Below, piece by piece: positions 11,268 to 23,039 of a stretch of DNA of 64,000 bases; within the stretch, counting starts at the first letter, position 1; each line of letters opens with the position of its first letter. The DNA lies in the NCBI GenBank assembly GCA_016647705.1, contig JAENRU010000472.1, forward strand, positions 124,001 through 188,000. The letters are read 5' to 3'. This DNA is from Eucommia ulmoides. Taxonomy: Eukaryota > Streptophyta > Magnoliopsida > Garryales > Eucommiaceae. The position numbers and the translations under genes were made by a program. The notes under the pieces are model-generated. The model did no database searches and had not been told where the DNA came from. It worked only from the letters and a program-made list of their open reading frames with translations.

Positions 11268-11450
11268 TAATAACAAAAGGCATAATAACAGTGTCCCTAA
11301 GAGAGTTCGAACCCTAGCCCTATAAGATATAATAACAAAAGGCATAATAACAGTGAGAGTTCGAACCCTAGCCCTATAAGATATAATAACAAAAGGCATA
11401 ATAACAGTGTACATAAGAGAGTTCGAACCCTAGCCCTATAAGATATAGTA
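11268..11450. repeat. ~60 bp direct repeat, three units, in copia 1 leader
   Basis: Each unit runs AATAACAAAAGGCATAATAA, CAGTG, then GAGTTCGAACCCTAGCCC and TATAAGATAT. The middle unit lacks 9 bases after CAGTG. Each contains GTTCGAACCC, which resembles the tRNA T-arm/B-box consensus. Confidence 0.9.
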
Positions 11451-11784
11451 GGGTGGCACAACCAACAGAACACATCATGAATGTTGATGACAATTTCTCA
11501 CGTTTTTCACTTATTAATGGCAAGTCAGTGTGCATTATTCATTGAAATTAATTGTATGTTTAACATTTGTTAATTATTTTACATACAATATGGAGGCTAA
11601 ATAATGCACATTTACTCGAGGCAATTTAAATTTTGGACATGCATGCGTTTATATTATTTATCATATTATTTTGTGTGTATAATTTATTATTTTATTATAC
11701 ATGCAATATTAAGTTGAATAATATTAGTACAGTGATGTTCAATTTGTGTTATTGCTTATAGTTTATGCAATAAGTTTGAACCAT

Positions 11785-12360
11785 TATTATTTAATTTTGA
11801 GAGATCCATATAATTTAATTAATTAAAGAGTAGTCACAGCTTCTTTAGTTAATTAGAATTATATATTAAGTATTAAATATCACATTATAATTATTATGAA
11901 CTATTTAATTTTTGAGTGATTTATATAATTTTAATTAATTAAAGAGTAGCCACAGCATCTTTAGTTAATTAGAATGATATATTAAGTATTAAAGATCACA
12001 TTATGATTATTATGAACTATTTAATTTTTGAGTGATCTATATAATTTTAATTAATTAAAGAGTAGCCACAACATCTTTAGTTAATTAGAATTATATATTA
12101 AATATTAAGGATCACATTATGATTATTATGAATTATTTAATTTTTGAGTGATCTATATAATTTTAATTAATTAAAAAGTAGCCACAGCATCTTTAGTTAA
12201 TTAAAATTATATATATTCAGTATTAAGGATCACATTATGATAAAGTATGAATTATTTAATGTTGAGTAATCAATATGATTTTAATTAATTAAAGAGTAGC
12301 CACAACATCTTTAATTAATTGAAATTATACAATAAGTATTAAATATCACATTATGACATT
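11785..12360. repeat. ~117 bp tandem repeat, five units, in copia 1 leader
   Basis: Units contain TTTTAATTAATTAAAGAGTA, GCCACARCATCTTTAGTTAA and 'GATCACATTATGATTATTATGAA'-like text. They sit between the primer site and gag, in a region that would be transcribed but untranslated. Units differ by scattered substitutions, and the last is the most diverged. Confidence 0.92.
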
Positions 12361-12674
12361 AATTGTGGTTAATCATGCGTAATATAATAGATCTTATCCC
12401 ATAAGAATTTTTATTATATTTGCATGAATAATTAGGATAAAATATCAAATTATATTTCTTAATTTACCCACAGGAATTAAGAAATAAACATAATTTTGAT
12501 AGTTTTATCATAGGGTTATAACTGAATCTAATTGAATTAGAATTTTAGCCCACATACAAGTTTTATGTCACTAGATTCTTAAATTTTGGATTATGATTTT
12601 CATTAGTAAAACATGATATAAGTTTATAAGTCTCAATTTTAATTATAAGCATGTATATTTAATTTTATGCAGTC

Positions 12675-15600
12675 ATGCAACCTGCGAATTTTTCTGATAT
12701 GAAATGTGACATTCTCGAATTGAGGGGTGATAACTATAAGATTTGGAATGAGAGAATTCTTCTTCAATTGGGGTGGACGGATATTGATTATGCTATAAGG
12801 AAAGACGAACCAATCATTACTCCGACCAGCACTCTAGATGAAATTGATCTTTATGAACATTGAGAGCGATCCAATCGCCTTAGTGTGATGTTCATAAAGA
12901 CAAAGATCTCTGCTGGTATTCGTGGTTCTGTCGATCAGCATAACAAGGTCAAGGAATTGCTGAAGGCTATTGATGAACAATTTGAGTCTTCGAATAAGGC
13001 ACTTGCTAGTACCCTGATTATGAAGTTTTCATCCCTGAGGCTCACTACTGTGAGAGGTGTGCGTGAGCATATCATGCACATGAGGGGCATTGCGACTCAA
13101 TTGAAAACACTTGAGGTTGAGATATTTGATTTTTTTCTTGTGCACTATATTTTGAACACTCTTCCACAGCAATATGGACCCTTCAAAATATCCTACAACA
13201 AACATAAGGATAAGTGGTCAATCAATGAACTTTTGACCATGTGTGTTCAGGAAGAGGGAAGGCTATCAATGGAATTGGGATAGAGTGCATTAATGGTAAC
13301 GGAAGGAAAGAATCAATGACAAACCAAAAAGAAAGGGAAAGGTAAAATACTACCCCAAGGTAGAATCAAGAAGGATTCCAAGTGTTTTTTCTGCAAGAAG
13401 AAATGACATATGAAGAATGATTGTACTAAATTCCAGAAATGGCTTGAGAAGAAAAGTAAATCAATCTCATTTGTTTGTTATGAATCTAATATAGTTGATG
13501 TTATTTATAACACATGGTGAATTGATTCTGGTTCTACAATCCATGTTTCAAATACCTTGCAGGGTATGCGAAACCTAAGGAAGCCAATGCCAAATGAGAA
13601 ATGCATTTATTCAGGAAACAAAATGCGTTCACATGTGGAGGCCGTTGGAACATGCAGTTTAGTTTTAAGTAGTGACTTTATTTTAAATTTAGAAAAGACC
13701 TTTTATATTCCAAGTTTCTCTAGGAATTTGATTTCAGTTTCAAGACTTGTGCCTTTGGGTTATTCCTTTAATTTTTATGAGACATCTTTTAGTTTGTTTT
13801 ATAAATCTAATCTTGTTGGATCTGGAACATTGTCTGATGGTCTTTTCTCTATAGATTTACAAAATTATGCCACTAATAATGCTATGCATGATCACGCTGG
13901 TATAAAACGATGTGTTATGAATGAAGAATCCTCTAGTTTGTGGCATCAAAGATTGGAACATATCTCCATACAGAGAATTAAGAGATTAGTAAATAATGGA
14001 GTACTTAGTACTTTAGATTTTACTGATTTTGAGACTTGTGTGGATTGCATTAAGGGAAAGCAGACCAACAAGTTCAAGAAAAGTACAAAAAGGAGTACAG
14101 AAATATTAGAAATCATACATTCAGACATTTGTTGTCCAGATATGGACATACATGGTCCGAAATATTTCTCTCTTTCATAGATGATTACTCACGATACATA
14201 TATATCTACTTACTTCATAACAAGAACGAAGCACTGGATGTCTTTAAGATTTTTAAGGCTGAAATAGAGAAGCAATGCGAAAAGCAAATTAAGATCGTAA
14301 GGACTGATAGAGATGGAGAATATTATGGTAGATATACCGAGAATGGACAAACACTTTGTCTATTTGCGAAGTTTCTTCAAGAGCATGGGATAGTTGCCCA
14401 ATACACCATGTCTAGTTCCCCAGACCAGAATGGTGTGGCAAAAAGAAAAAATCGAACTTTAATGGACATGGTTAGGAGTATGCGCAGCAACTCCAAACTT
14501 CCTGAATTCTTGTGGAATGAAGCTTTTAAAACGGTAGTGTATATATTAAATCGAGTTCCGACGAAGGCTATCCCAAAGACGCCATTTGAATTGTGGAAAA
14601 GTTGGAAACCGAGTTTGCGACATATGCATGTTTGGGGATGTCCGTTTGAAGTAAGAGTTTACAACCCACAAGAGAAGAAACTGGACCCAAGGACTCTAAG
14701 TGGATATTTTATTGGATATGCCGAAGGATCCAATGGGTACAAATTCTATTGTCCATCTCATAACACTAGAATTGTGGAGTCAAAAAATGCAAAGTTTCTT
14801 GAGAATGACTGGGTTAGTAGAAGTGATCACTCTCAAGACATAGTTTCTGATAAAGATCATATTAATGCTCAACCGTCATGCTCAAGAGACAGATTGATTG
14901 TCATTCACACCCCTCAAGTCCAAACGGGTGTTGGACAACTAATTGCAAAAACTCAACAAATTGCTGATAACGATCCAATAGATCAAGTTGTTGATGAGGA
15001 ACAACAAGAAATTGTTGATCAACCAGTTGAACAACAAGTTCCTCAAGAAGATAATGATACAACATTAAGAAGATCTACCAGAATGAGGAAATCAGCAATA
15101 TCTAGTGATTATGTTGTATATCTACAAGAATTGGACTTTAACGTTGGAGCCAAAAATGATCTTGAAACGTTTTCACAAGCCAGGAGTTGCAAAGAATTGA
15201 AACTGTGGTATGATGCTATGAAAGATGAGATGAATTTTATGGTATCAAATCGAGTCTGGGATCTCGTTGAGTTGCCAGATGGTGCAAAAGCCATTGGATG
15301 TAAATGGGTCTTCAAAACAAAGAAAGACTCATTGGGCAACGTTGAAAGATATAAAGCAAGACTCGTTGCTAAAGGATTCACTCAAAAAGAATGAATCGAT
15401 TACAATGAGAATTTTTCTCTTGTGTCTAAGAAAGATTCTCTTCGTATAATTCTAGCATTAGTTGCACATTTTGACTTAGAATTGCAACAAATGGATGTGA
15501 AAACAGCATTTCTTAATGGAGGCCTAGAGGAAGACATTTACATGAAACAACCAGAAGGATTTTCCTCTAGTGGTGGTGAGCATTTGGTGTGCAAGTTTAA

Positions 15601-16742
15601 GAAATCCATATATGGTTTAAAACAAACTTCCCGTCAATGGTATTTAAAGTTTCATGATGTTATCTCTTCATTTGGATTTGTGGAGAACATCATGGATCAA
15701 TGTATATACCAAAAGGTCAGTGGGAGTTAGACTTGTTTTCTTATTCGGTATGTGGATGACATTTTACTTGAAACCAATGACAAGGGATTGTTATATGAGG
15801 TAAAACAATTTCTCTCTGAAAACTTTGATATGAAGGATATAGGTGATGCGTCTTATGTCATTGGCATTAAGGTACATAGAAACAGATTTCGAGGGATTTT
15901 GGGTCTGTCTCAAGAAACCTATATCAACAAAGTTTTAGAGAGATTTTGGATAAAAGATTGTTCACCAAGTATAGCTCCCATTGTGAAGTGTGACAAGTTT
16001 AATTTAAACTAGTGTCCAAAGAACGATTTTGAGTGGGAACAAATGAAAAACATTTCTTATGCTTCTGCGGTTGGAAGCCTAATGTATGCTCAGGTTTGCA
16101 CTAGACCTGACATTGCATTTGTTGTTGGGATGTTGGAAAGATATCAGAGTAATCTAGGTATGGACCACTTGAGAGCTGCAAAAAAGGTGCTGAGATACCT
16201 TCAAGGGATAAAAGACTATACGCTTATGTACAGACGGACTGAGAATTTAGAAGTGATTGGCTACTCTGATTCAGACTACGCTGGCTGCATAAATTCACGA
16301 AAATAAAACTTCAAGGTATGTTTTCATGCTAGCTGGTGGAGTTTTATCTTGGAGAAGCACAAAGCAGACTTTGACTGCCACTTCCACTATGGAAGCTGAG
16401 TTCGTATCGTGTTTCAAGGCTATCTCGCATGGTGTATGGATGAAGAGTTTCATTTCTGGGCTTAGAATTATGGATTCGATTTCTAGGCCACTAAGGATAT
16501 ATTGTGACAATTCAGCTGCTATTTTTATGGCTAAGAATAACAAAAGTGGTAGTTGAAGTAAGCACATCGACATCAAATATCTAGCCATAAGGGAACGTGT
16601 TAAGGATAAGACAGTGGTCATTGAACACATTAGCATTGAATTGATGATTGTTGATCCTTTAACTAAAGGTATACCACCATTGAAATTTAAGGTTCATGTA
16701 GATAAAATGGGACTTGGTTCCTTTATGAGATTTTCGTTGTAA
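12675..16742 (+). pseudogene. copia element 1 gag-pol, multiply broken
   Basis: In order: a gag domain (12675-13283) and a CX2CX4HX4C zinc knuckle at 13383-13424. Then a protease DSG at 13524-13532, an integrase with the pre-integrase WHQRLEHIS (13941), an RT with YVDD (15749-15760), and RNase H with the STMEAEF motif near 16387. Breaks: stops at 12861, 13281, 13317, 13404 (inside the knuckle), 13518 (beside the protease DSG), 15392, 15728, 16010 and 16554. Frameshifts lie near 14130-14178 and near 16300. The integrase residue expected to be the catalytic Glu (before RKNRTL) is Lys. Several stops are TGA where Trp or Gly is usual in the family. The normal role is reverse transcription and integration of the element. 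Confidence 0.92.
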
Positions 16743-17011
16743 GAACGAATTTTTATGAAACTCTGTTTGTGATGTTTTCTCGTATTTGATTTCTTGTGTA
16801 CACATTTATTTATTTGAGAAACATCATTGAGGTGGAACGTAGAATAAAAATAAGGTTTATTCATTAAAGTTATAGGGCTATAATGAGAAACGATGTGCAT
16901 TGTAATACATGGAAGATAATACTCGTTTTAGAGGACCTGTCACCATGATTCATGTATTTCGTTTCTTATTGTGATAAATGATGGAATATATATATGGACC
17001 AAGTGGGAGAA

Positions 17012-17503
17012 TGTTGGATGTTTTCTAAAAAAATCCTCAAGATCATGATCTATTCTTCCATTATTTTAGGAAGGTGGATCAATTTCCTCCAACCACCTTT
17101 GAATCCACGTCATGAACACCCTCCTCTTTTGTAAATCATGGCTACTACTACAAGAGTGGGTTACAAAACATGGGTTCATGGATAGCTAACTGCCCACTAC
17201 CTTTCTGCACGTCCAAAATCGACTCTTTGATGGGAAGAGTCTATATAAAGGGGTTGTGGATGAGGTTTTGGTTCCCCAAGCCTACAATCTCATTTTCAAA
17301 ACCATATACACCATCAAATCGAGATTGACTAAGATTTAGAAGAGCTTTAACCCAAAACCAACATTTCCCATGATCTTGAGCATCCGAGAATAGCAATGGC
17401 TGGAGGTACGCATTGACCCGTTCATTTTTTTTTATTTCAGCATTGATCTAATTGCTTATTTTATATGCATGAGCATGTTTAGATCGTTAAAGTTTATCCC
17501 ACA
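17012..17503 (+). repeat. 3' LTR of copia element 1
   Basis: It begins right after the purine tract ending at 17011 and matches the 5' LTR along its length, including TATATAAA at 17242-17249. It ends CCCACA, followed by ATAGA. Confidence 0.93.
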
Positions 17504-19007
17504 ATAGATTGAAATCATAAGAGAAACAAAATTCCGAATAAAGGAAGAGAGAGACCAGCGTTGGGTGAGAACCGATCGTCGGCGAGTTATTGGAGTTTGC
17601 ATGGAGGTTGATCGCTGTGACAGTTCGTCGGTCCAGTTTGAGAAAGCGAGAGAGAGAAGTTGTAGACTATTTCTACGTTGTTCATCGGCGATGAATCGCA
17701 GCTGGTGACCTTAGAGTACTCTCCAGCGTGTGGGGGTCGCCGTGCCAACTAAAAACCGGACAAATCAAGGTCGGTCGGCGAAATTTGGGTAGTCGACGGT
17801 GACTGTTGGTGAGTATTTGTGTGTATTTTCTCTGATCATTTTGGTGTGTGTGCGCATGCATGTGCATTGCCGGTATGGATCGGTAAATTTTCAGGCAATG
17901 TGTGTGTTCAAGCGATGCGCGTGTAATCAACGACGTTCAGTCGTCGACGTTTGTGCGACTGTGTGAATGGGTGTGTGTGTCACTGGTTTTGACAGCGGAT
18001 TGGGTATCAGTGGGTTCGGACGGGTGTGTTCCGTTCGTCAGGTAGGTATGTGTGTGGGTCGTCGACGTTGTTGTTGGGTCGCCGGCGAAATGAGTATGTG
18101 CATAGAAGGACCCCGTGTGTGTGTTCTGTCTGGTTCGCCGGCGGTGGGTGCAAACGGTAGAGGTAATCGGTGTCGACGTGAGTGTGTGTGTTTCTTTGTT
18201 TGTGCGAGTAGTAGGCTGTTGGTTGTCGGCCAGCTGCGACAGACGTGAGTTGTGTATACGTATGATCGGCGATGAAATTGCAAACTGAAACAGAAGCGGA
18301 AAAGCAAACGAAAATAAAATAAAATTACACAAACAACCCAAATAAAAAAACCAAGAATCCATTTCGCGGCCAGCGGCGATTCGGAACAGGTAACGATCCC
18401 GTCAATTATTATTTTCTTTAAATTAAATTATTAACATTAAATTTTCGTAATCGTGACGATAATTTTTGTAACAATTATTGTAATAAATTTTGTACAGTAA
18501 ATATTAACGTAGGTAGTTGGGAGAAATACTAATTTGGCATAATTAAATTTAGGGAATGGGGGAATTATGTAATTTAGGGCCTGCATTCCATGTTAGGTTA
18601 TTTTTTAAATGAAATATTAATTTAGGCCCTATCACTTTCAGGTTCGCAGGCACCGGCGTCCCGATAGAGTGTAGTCAGTGGCAATTTTGCAGAACGGATA
18701 TCGAGGTAAGTGTACTGTCTTCTATGTAAATTACAAATTGTATTTTCGTATATATTATGGAAAATTGTGTTTATTTAAAAATTGATGAATTTGCAACTTA
18801 TATGGATCAAATAGTTTTGGGTGTTTGTGGAAAAATATTTTGTGAATTATGTTTGTTTTAAAAGGGTGGAAAATGATTTGTTGAATCTAGTTGGTTTTTT
18901 AAAGGGTGGAAAATGATTGTAAACCGAGTCGTTTGTTTTTGAGGTAGAAATTGATGGTTGGTCCGACGATGCCATAATATTTTCTTCCCGAAAGAGATGT
19001 GGATTAT

Positions 19008-19205
19008 CTGCTAGACAAAGTCCGACAGAGCGTTGTTTATTGCTAGGCATAGTCTGGCAGAACGTTGTTTACCTATTAGGCATAGTCCGACAGAGCGTTG
19101 TTTACCTGCTAGGTAAAGTCCAGCAGAGCGTTGATTATCTGCTAGGCAAAATCTGGCAGAGCGTTGATTATTTGCTAGGTAAAGTCCGACAGGGCGTTAT
19201 TTATG
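19008..19205. repeat. 33 bp tandem repeat, about 6 units, in the solo LTR
   Basis: The unit is close to CTGCTAGGCAAAGTCCGACA followed by GAGCGTTGTTTAT. One unit is a base shorter. As 33 is divisible by 3, a chance frame encodes an 11-residue repeat (LLGIVRQSVVY-like). Its place inside an LTR and the lack of coding features argue that it is not a protein gene. Confidence 0.85.
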
Positions 19206-20019
19206 ACCCGTTAGGAAGGCATATCCTACGGGTGGTACGGTACCGTTGCAACTCCCGATCATGAGGTTAAAATGATCCTATGGCTAATCGGAGGGTGGTG
19301 TGGTGTTTTGTTGTATATGATGAACTGTTTGGAGTGATTCAATTATATATATATATATATATTACTTTAAAATGGTTGGCGTATAAATATATCTATTATT
19401 CTGGTTGATTTACACTACTTGGACAGGGTGTTATACATATATGAATTTATTTATGTGATAACAGGAAAGCTGAGTTTCCGTGTAATATGTGATTATATTA
19501 TATTTGAATTGGATGTTTTAAATTCAGTATTTCTTTACAATGGTGACAGTTGAAAATGGGTTCCAACTATGATATACGGTATTATCGTTATATTATTTCA
19601 TTTAATTGGTGGCAGTGAAACCAGGTACGTGATTATATTATAATATATTTCGAAACATGGTGTGTTTATTATTTATTATTTTGAAATGGAAAATTTAAAT
19701 TCTTATACTTAATCCATACAAAACGTTTTTATTATGAAGACAGTACACCAATAAAAAATTTTAGTTTCAGGTACCGCGGCTAGGAGTGGTCTACTACTGG
19801 CACTAGGGAAAGTCCGGAGGTAGTGTCGTGTTGGAGGTGAGTCGGTCGGACGTGAACTGTGGAAGATTCATGTGTATATATATTGTATAAGAAAAATTTT
19901 ACAAGTAGGCAAGTGTGTTTGTATATATGATTGTTTGGATATTCTTGGATTGATCCGGTGACGTCAGGTTGTCGTCACGCCCCGCCTCGGGTGATGAGTG
20001 CCCGGGGTGGGGTGTGACA

Positions 20020-20327
20020 TCATCATTTTATCCCAAAAGTAATAAAAAGAAGAATTAAAAATGTATTACGTAAATTAATAATATTTAATTCTCATAATAG
20101 TTCTAGGGATTATTTTGTTTATTGTTTAATATTATATGAAAATAAATATGAGCGATAAACATTAGTCGAGACTGAGCAAGGTGAATTGTAAGCCCTAACA
20201 ACGATAAACATTCGTAGTGTCAGAGTTTGGTATTATTAGTTTTGTAGGTTACAATTTTATTTTTACTTCTGGGCATTAAATTTTATTTTTTATATATTTG
20301 TTAAATATATATTTATTATAAAATTAA
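20020..20327. other. Flank of the solo LTR, dispersed repeat continuing
   Basis: 20020-20110 continues the dispersed repeat interrupted at 9893. The remainder is AT-rich without a gene and ends in the left 9 bp target duplication of the adjacent MITE. Confidence 0.5.
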
Positions 20328-20559
20328 GGGTTAGTTACACTTTATCCCCTTGTAGTTTGGTCAATTTGTATTTACCCCCCTGTTGTTTGAAAATCGTCAC
20401 TTACCCCCCCTTGGTCAGATTTTCAAACCACTTATCCCTTGATGTAGGGGGTAAGTGCAACAAATATCTCACCACAGAGGGTAAGTGGCTATTTTCAAAC
20501 CCCAAAGGGGTAAAAGTGAAAATTGGCGAAATCACAAGGGGGTAAAGTGTAATTAACCC
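20328..20559. mobile_element. Mutator-type MITE, 232 bp
   Basis: It is bounded by GGGTTAGTTACACTTTATCC on the left and, reverse-complemented, GGGTTAATTACACTTTACCC on the right. The inverted repeats extend for much of each half, so the element is nearly all terminal repeat. Perfect 9 bp duplications, TAAAATTAA, lie at 20319-20327 and 20560-20568. The 9 bp length is diagnostic of the Mutator superfamily. It has no coding capacity. Confidence 0.9.
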
Positions 20560-20599
20560 TAAAATTAAAGCATCAAACATATGTCATGTGAAATATTGG

Positions 20600-20645
20600 A
20601 ATAGAAAAAAAAAAAAATTAAATAAAAAAAAATAAAAAAAAATAA

Positions 20646-20718
<73 letters not shown>
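20600..20718. repeat. A-rich tract and (AT)n microsatellite
   Basis: A run of A and AAT units leads into about 28 AT dinucleotides. Confidence 0.9.
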
Positions 20719-20721
<3 letters not shown>

Positions 20722-20731
20722 TATAGTTTTT

Positions 20732-20761
20732 AGACCCGCATTATATGCGGTTTAAAACTAG
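20732..20761 (+). mobile_element. Helitron 3'-terminus-like hairpin ending in CTAG
   Basis: A perfect stem CCGCAT/ATGCGG with a TAT loop is followed 8 bases later by CTAG and then T. This is the arrangement at Helitron 3' ends (hairpin, CTRR, insertion before T). The other end was not located, so it may be an isolated terminus. Confidence 0.45.
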
Positions 20762-21078
20762 TAAATATATGATAGTGATACATCTATATGTATGTGTATA
20801 ACTAAAAGTCTAAAATATATTTATAATTAAGCAACAAACATCTTACAACTAATAAAACAACATATATTACATTTAGTTAAAACAACACAACAAAAAGATT
20901 GAGTTATTCAATTTTTTAAAAGATATATGTATGTATTAGAGGATAATATGTGCATAAACTTATGGATTAAAAAATAACTTTAATTTTAAAAAAAAATAAA
21001 AAAAAATCTTAAGTTATTTATTGGATTAATGAACATTTTTGAATTGAATTCATCTATTCAAAAAGCATTTATCACTAC
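20762..21078. other. AT-rich spacer
   Basis: No gene, repeat border or other structure is recognised. It ends where the second copia LTR begins. Confidence 0.5.
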
Positions 21079-22064
21079 TGTTGAAACAAATGAATTTTAA
21101 TTTAATTTTTAGAATAGAAAGTGCCAAATGTGTCAAATTGGTTTTTTCCCTCAAATCCTTTTATCCCACATTGGTTGGGAGAGGTGAAATTAAAGTGGAT
21201 ATCTAGGGATAAGTGAGACACTTGAGGTGTGCCCCAAGGGGTACCCACATTTTGTAGAGGGGAGAGGAGCTACATCCCTATCGGTTTACCACGCGCGCGC
21301 GCCGCCCCCGTCGTCCGTCTGGCCGTGCCCAGTCGAATTGAGTTGCGCGTGTGATGAGGTGGCACTTATTTACTTTTTAGAAAAAATTTATTTAAAAATA
21401 TTTTTTAAAAAAAAACAGTTCAATTAAAAAAAATTAAAATAAACGTTTGAACTGTTCAAAAAAAATTTCAACCGTTAAAATAAAAAATAAATAAAATAAA
21501 AACGTTTTAATTAAGAAAAACGTTTTAACGTTTTTTAATTAAAACAGTTTAACATTTTTTTTAAGTTTCGGTTTCAAATTTTTTTTTTTTTTCAAACGGT
21601 TTGATTTTTTTTTTTTCCTATAAATACCAGTTTTGTTTCCTCAATTTTTAGAGAGAAAAAACACAGAACAGTGTTTCAACTTTGTTTCTGCTTCAGCTTT
21701 GTTTCTGTTTTTGTTTCGGCTTTATTTCTGTTTCTGTTTCGGCTTTGTTTTTGTTTCTGTTTCTGTTTCTATTCCGAAACATTTTCGGTTTGATCTTCCG
21801 GAATTGTTCCGATCTGTTCCGGTACTGTTTTTTCAGTTCGATTTTGGATTCCGAGCAGTTTGTTCGTTTTGCGAACGGTGTGTGGGGGTGTTTGGTTTTC
21901 GGGACTTCTACAGTGCAAAGAACGTCCTAGATAGAGGAGAATTCTGGGCTGTTTTATCCTGGGGACGACGGGGCTGATACACTTCTTGCACGTTCTTGGG
22001 CAGAGCCGCGAAACGTCTTAAAGAGAGCGACCTAGTCCGCGACTCATTCCAAGAAATTTTGGTA
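21079..22064 (+). repeat. 5' LTR of copia element 2
   Basis: It matches 26508-27487. It contains TATAAATA at 21619-21626, a (TTTCTG)-rich tract at about 21685-21775 and a GC-rich CGCGCGCGCC patch at 21291. Open frames in the tract encode only Phe/Cys/Ser-rich strings and are not genes. Confidence 0.92.
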
Positions 22065-23039
22065 CACTCGTTCTTTATTTATTTTCTGCAACAACAATTT
22101 TAAGACGTTTTCTTCTGCCATGTCTTCGATTACCAATTTAAGTATGTTGTTTCATGAACATGCTTGCGTTAATCATGTTGTTTCAATTAATTCCAGTTTT
22201 CCGAATTAATCATGATATTGTCTATTATACTTCCAAATCTGCGCTAATTCTTTTTTCGAATTACGGATCCGTGGATCTGCACTAATTTTTTAGTTCTGAG
22301 AATGTTAAATTTGTTGGATTACATGCATTCTTTTTAGGGCTTCTATCTTCTGCATAATATTTTTTTTTTTATGATGACAGAAAATGAATCTTTTTAATAC
22401 ATTGAATTGTTTGGGTGTTAACGTCTGGTTTATTGGGTTTTTTGTTTATATTTTTGGTAAATTTCACTTTTGCCCCTAATGTTACAATCACTTGCCTATG
22501 TAGTACATAACAATTATTGTTGAAATTGGTTTACTTGTGGGATGTTGAATTTGGTCAAGCTTTTGAGGTGTACTATTTATTGGTTTATCTGTGAATTATT
22601 TTAGTGCTCTTTACACTTTGGACCCCTGATTTTTGAAAAGTGGGTTGTTGAAACTTGAAAGGATTTTATTATGTGAATTGGTTATAGGTTATCATGTGAA
22701 TTATTTCACAGGCCTTACCGTCTGCTATGCGGTGCTTGTAGTATATCATGTGAATTGTTTTAGACCTTATTACATTAAACAACCTTGATTTTTGACCTAA
22801 ATCCCATTATGGTCCCTAAGGTTTCTATTGGACACTTAATACCCTAAAGTTTGCAATTGTTTAAATTATGGAAATTGTTCATGAAATTATTTTAGAAAGA
22901 TTTTAAGAGTACTATTTGCCCCTTAGTTGGAAATATTTTAAGAGTACTATTAGTCCCAAATAAAAGGATTTTTTTTAGAAAGTTTGATTACTAGTCTTCG
23001 TATTGAGGGGCAGTCCGTTAACAAAATCAATAAGATGAA
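22065..23039. other. Copia 2 internal leader and eroded gag
   Basis: Mostly non-coding and T-rich. Near 22975-23035 a frame with SLRIEGQSVNKIN resembles the last part of a copia gag, suggesting that the main gag domain was deleted. Scattered 'CACTTTGGACCCCTGA'-like text is present without a definable element. Confidence 0.5.

Larger units (their letters stand above)
10335..17503 (+). mobile_element. Degenerate Ty1/copia retrotransposon (element 1)
   Basis: Two LTRs of 499 and 492 bp start TGTTGGAT and end TATCCCACA. The 5' LTR is followed by an initiator-tRNA-Met-type primer site (TGGTATCAGAGCC, 10836-10848). The 3' LTR is preceded by the purine tract CAAGTGGGAGAA. Flanking 5 bp sequences are GTAGA (10330-10334) and ATAGA (17504-17508), a target duplication with one change. 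Domain order gag - protease - integrase - reverse transcriptase - RNase H identifies Ty1/copia. The unusually long 1.8 kb leader carries two tandem-repeat arrays. Many stops and frameshifts make it non-autonomous today. It inserted into an older solo LTR. Confidence 0.93.
9894..20019. mobile_element. Solo LTR of a gypsy-type element, split by a nested copia element
   Basis: The element starts TGTAAGACCCC at 9894 and ends GGGGTGTGACA at 20019. Perfect 5 bp target duplications, TCATC, lie at 9889-9893 and 20020-20024. Removing the copia element at 10335-17503 and its 5 bp duplication leaves about 2.95 kb. No primer-binding site, coding region or second LTR of this family lies between the borders, so it is a solo LTR left by LTR-LTR recombination. 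Long LTRs starting TGTAA-ACCCC are typical of plant chromovirus (Tekay-like) gypsy elements; the lineage is inferred. The outer flanks join to restore the dispersed repeat also seen at 5020-5235. The 17510-18400 part is rich in GTGT and CGNCG and holds chance open frames only. Confidence 0.8.

Noticed and set aside
17937-18362. 141-codon minus-strand frame and 93-codon plus-strand frame
   Set aside because: Both lie in GTGT/CACA-rich LTR sequence and encode low-complexity Thr/His/Ser or Cys/Val/Gly strings without domain features.
19040-19264. Repetitive 74-residue protein with 11-residue repeats
   Set aside because: It is produced by a 33 bp LTR tandem repeat and has no promoter, start context or known family.
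21633-21977. 114-residue Phe/Cys-rich frame, repeated at 27062-27400
   Set aside because: It is the TTTCTG-rich tract of the copia 2 LTRs read in frame; both LTRs carry it for that reason only.
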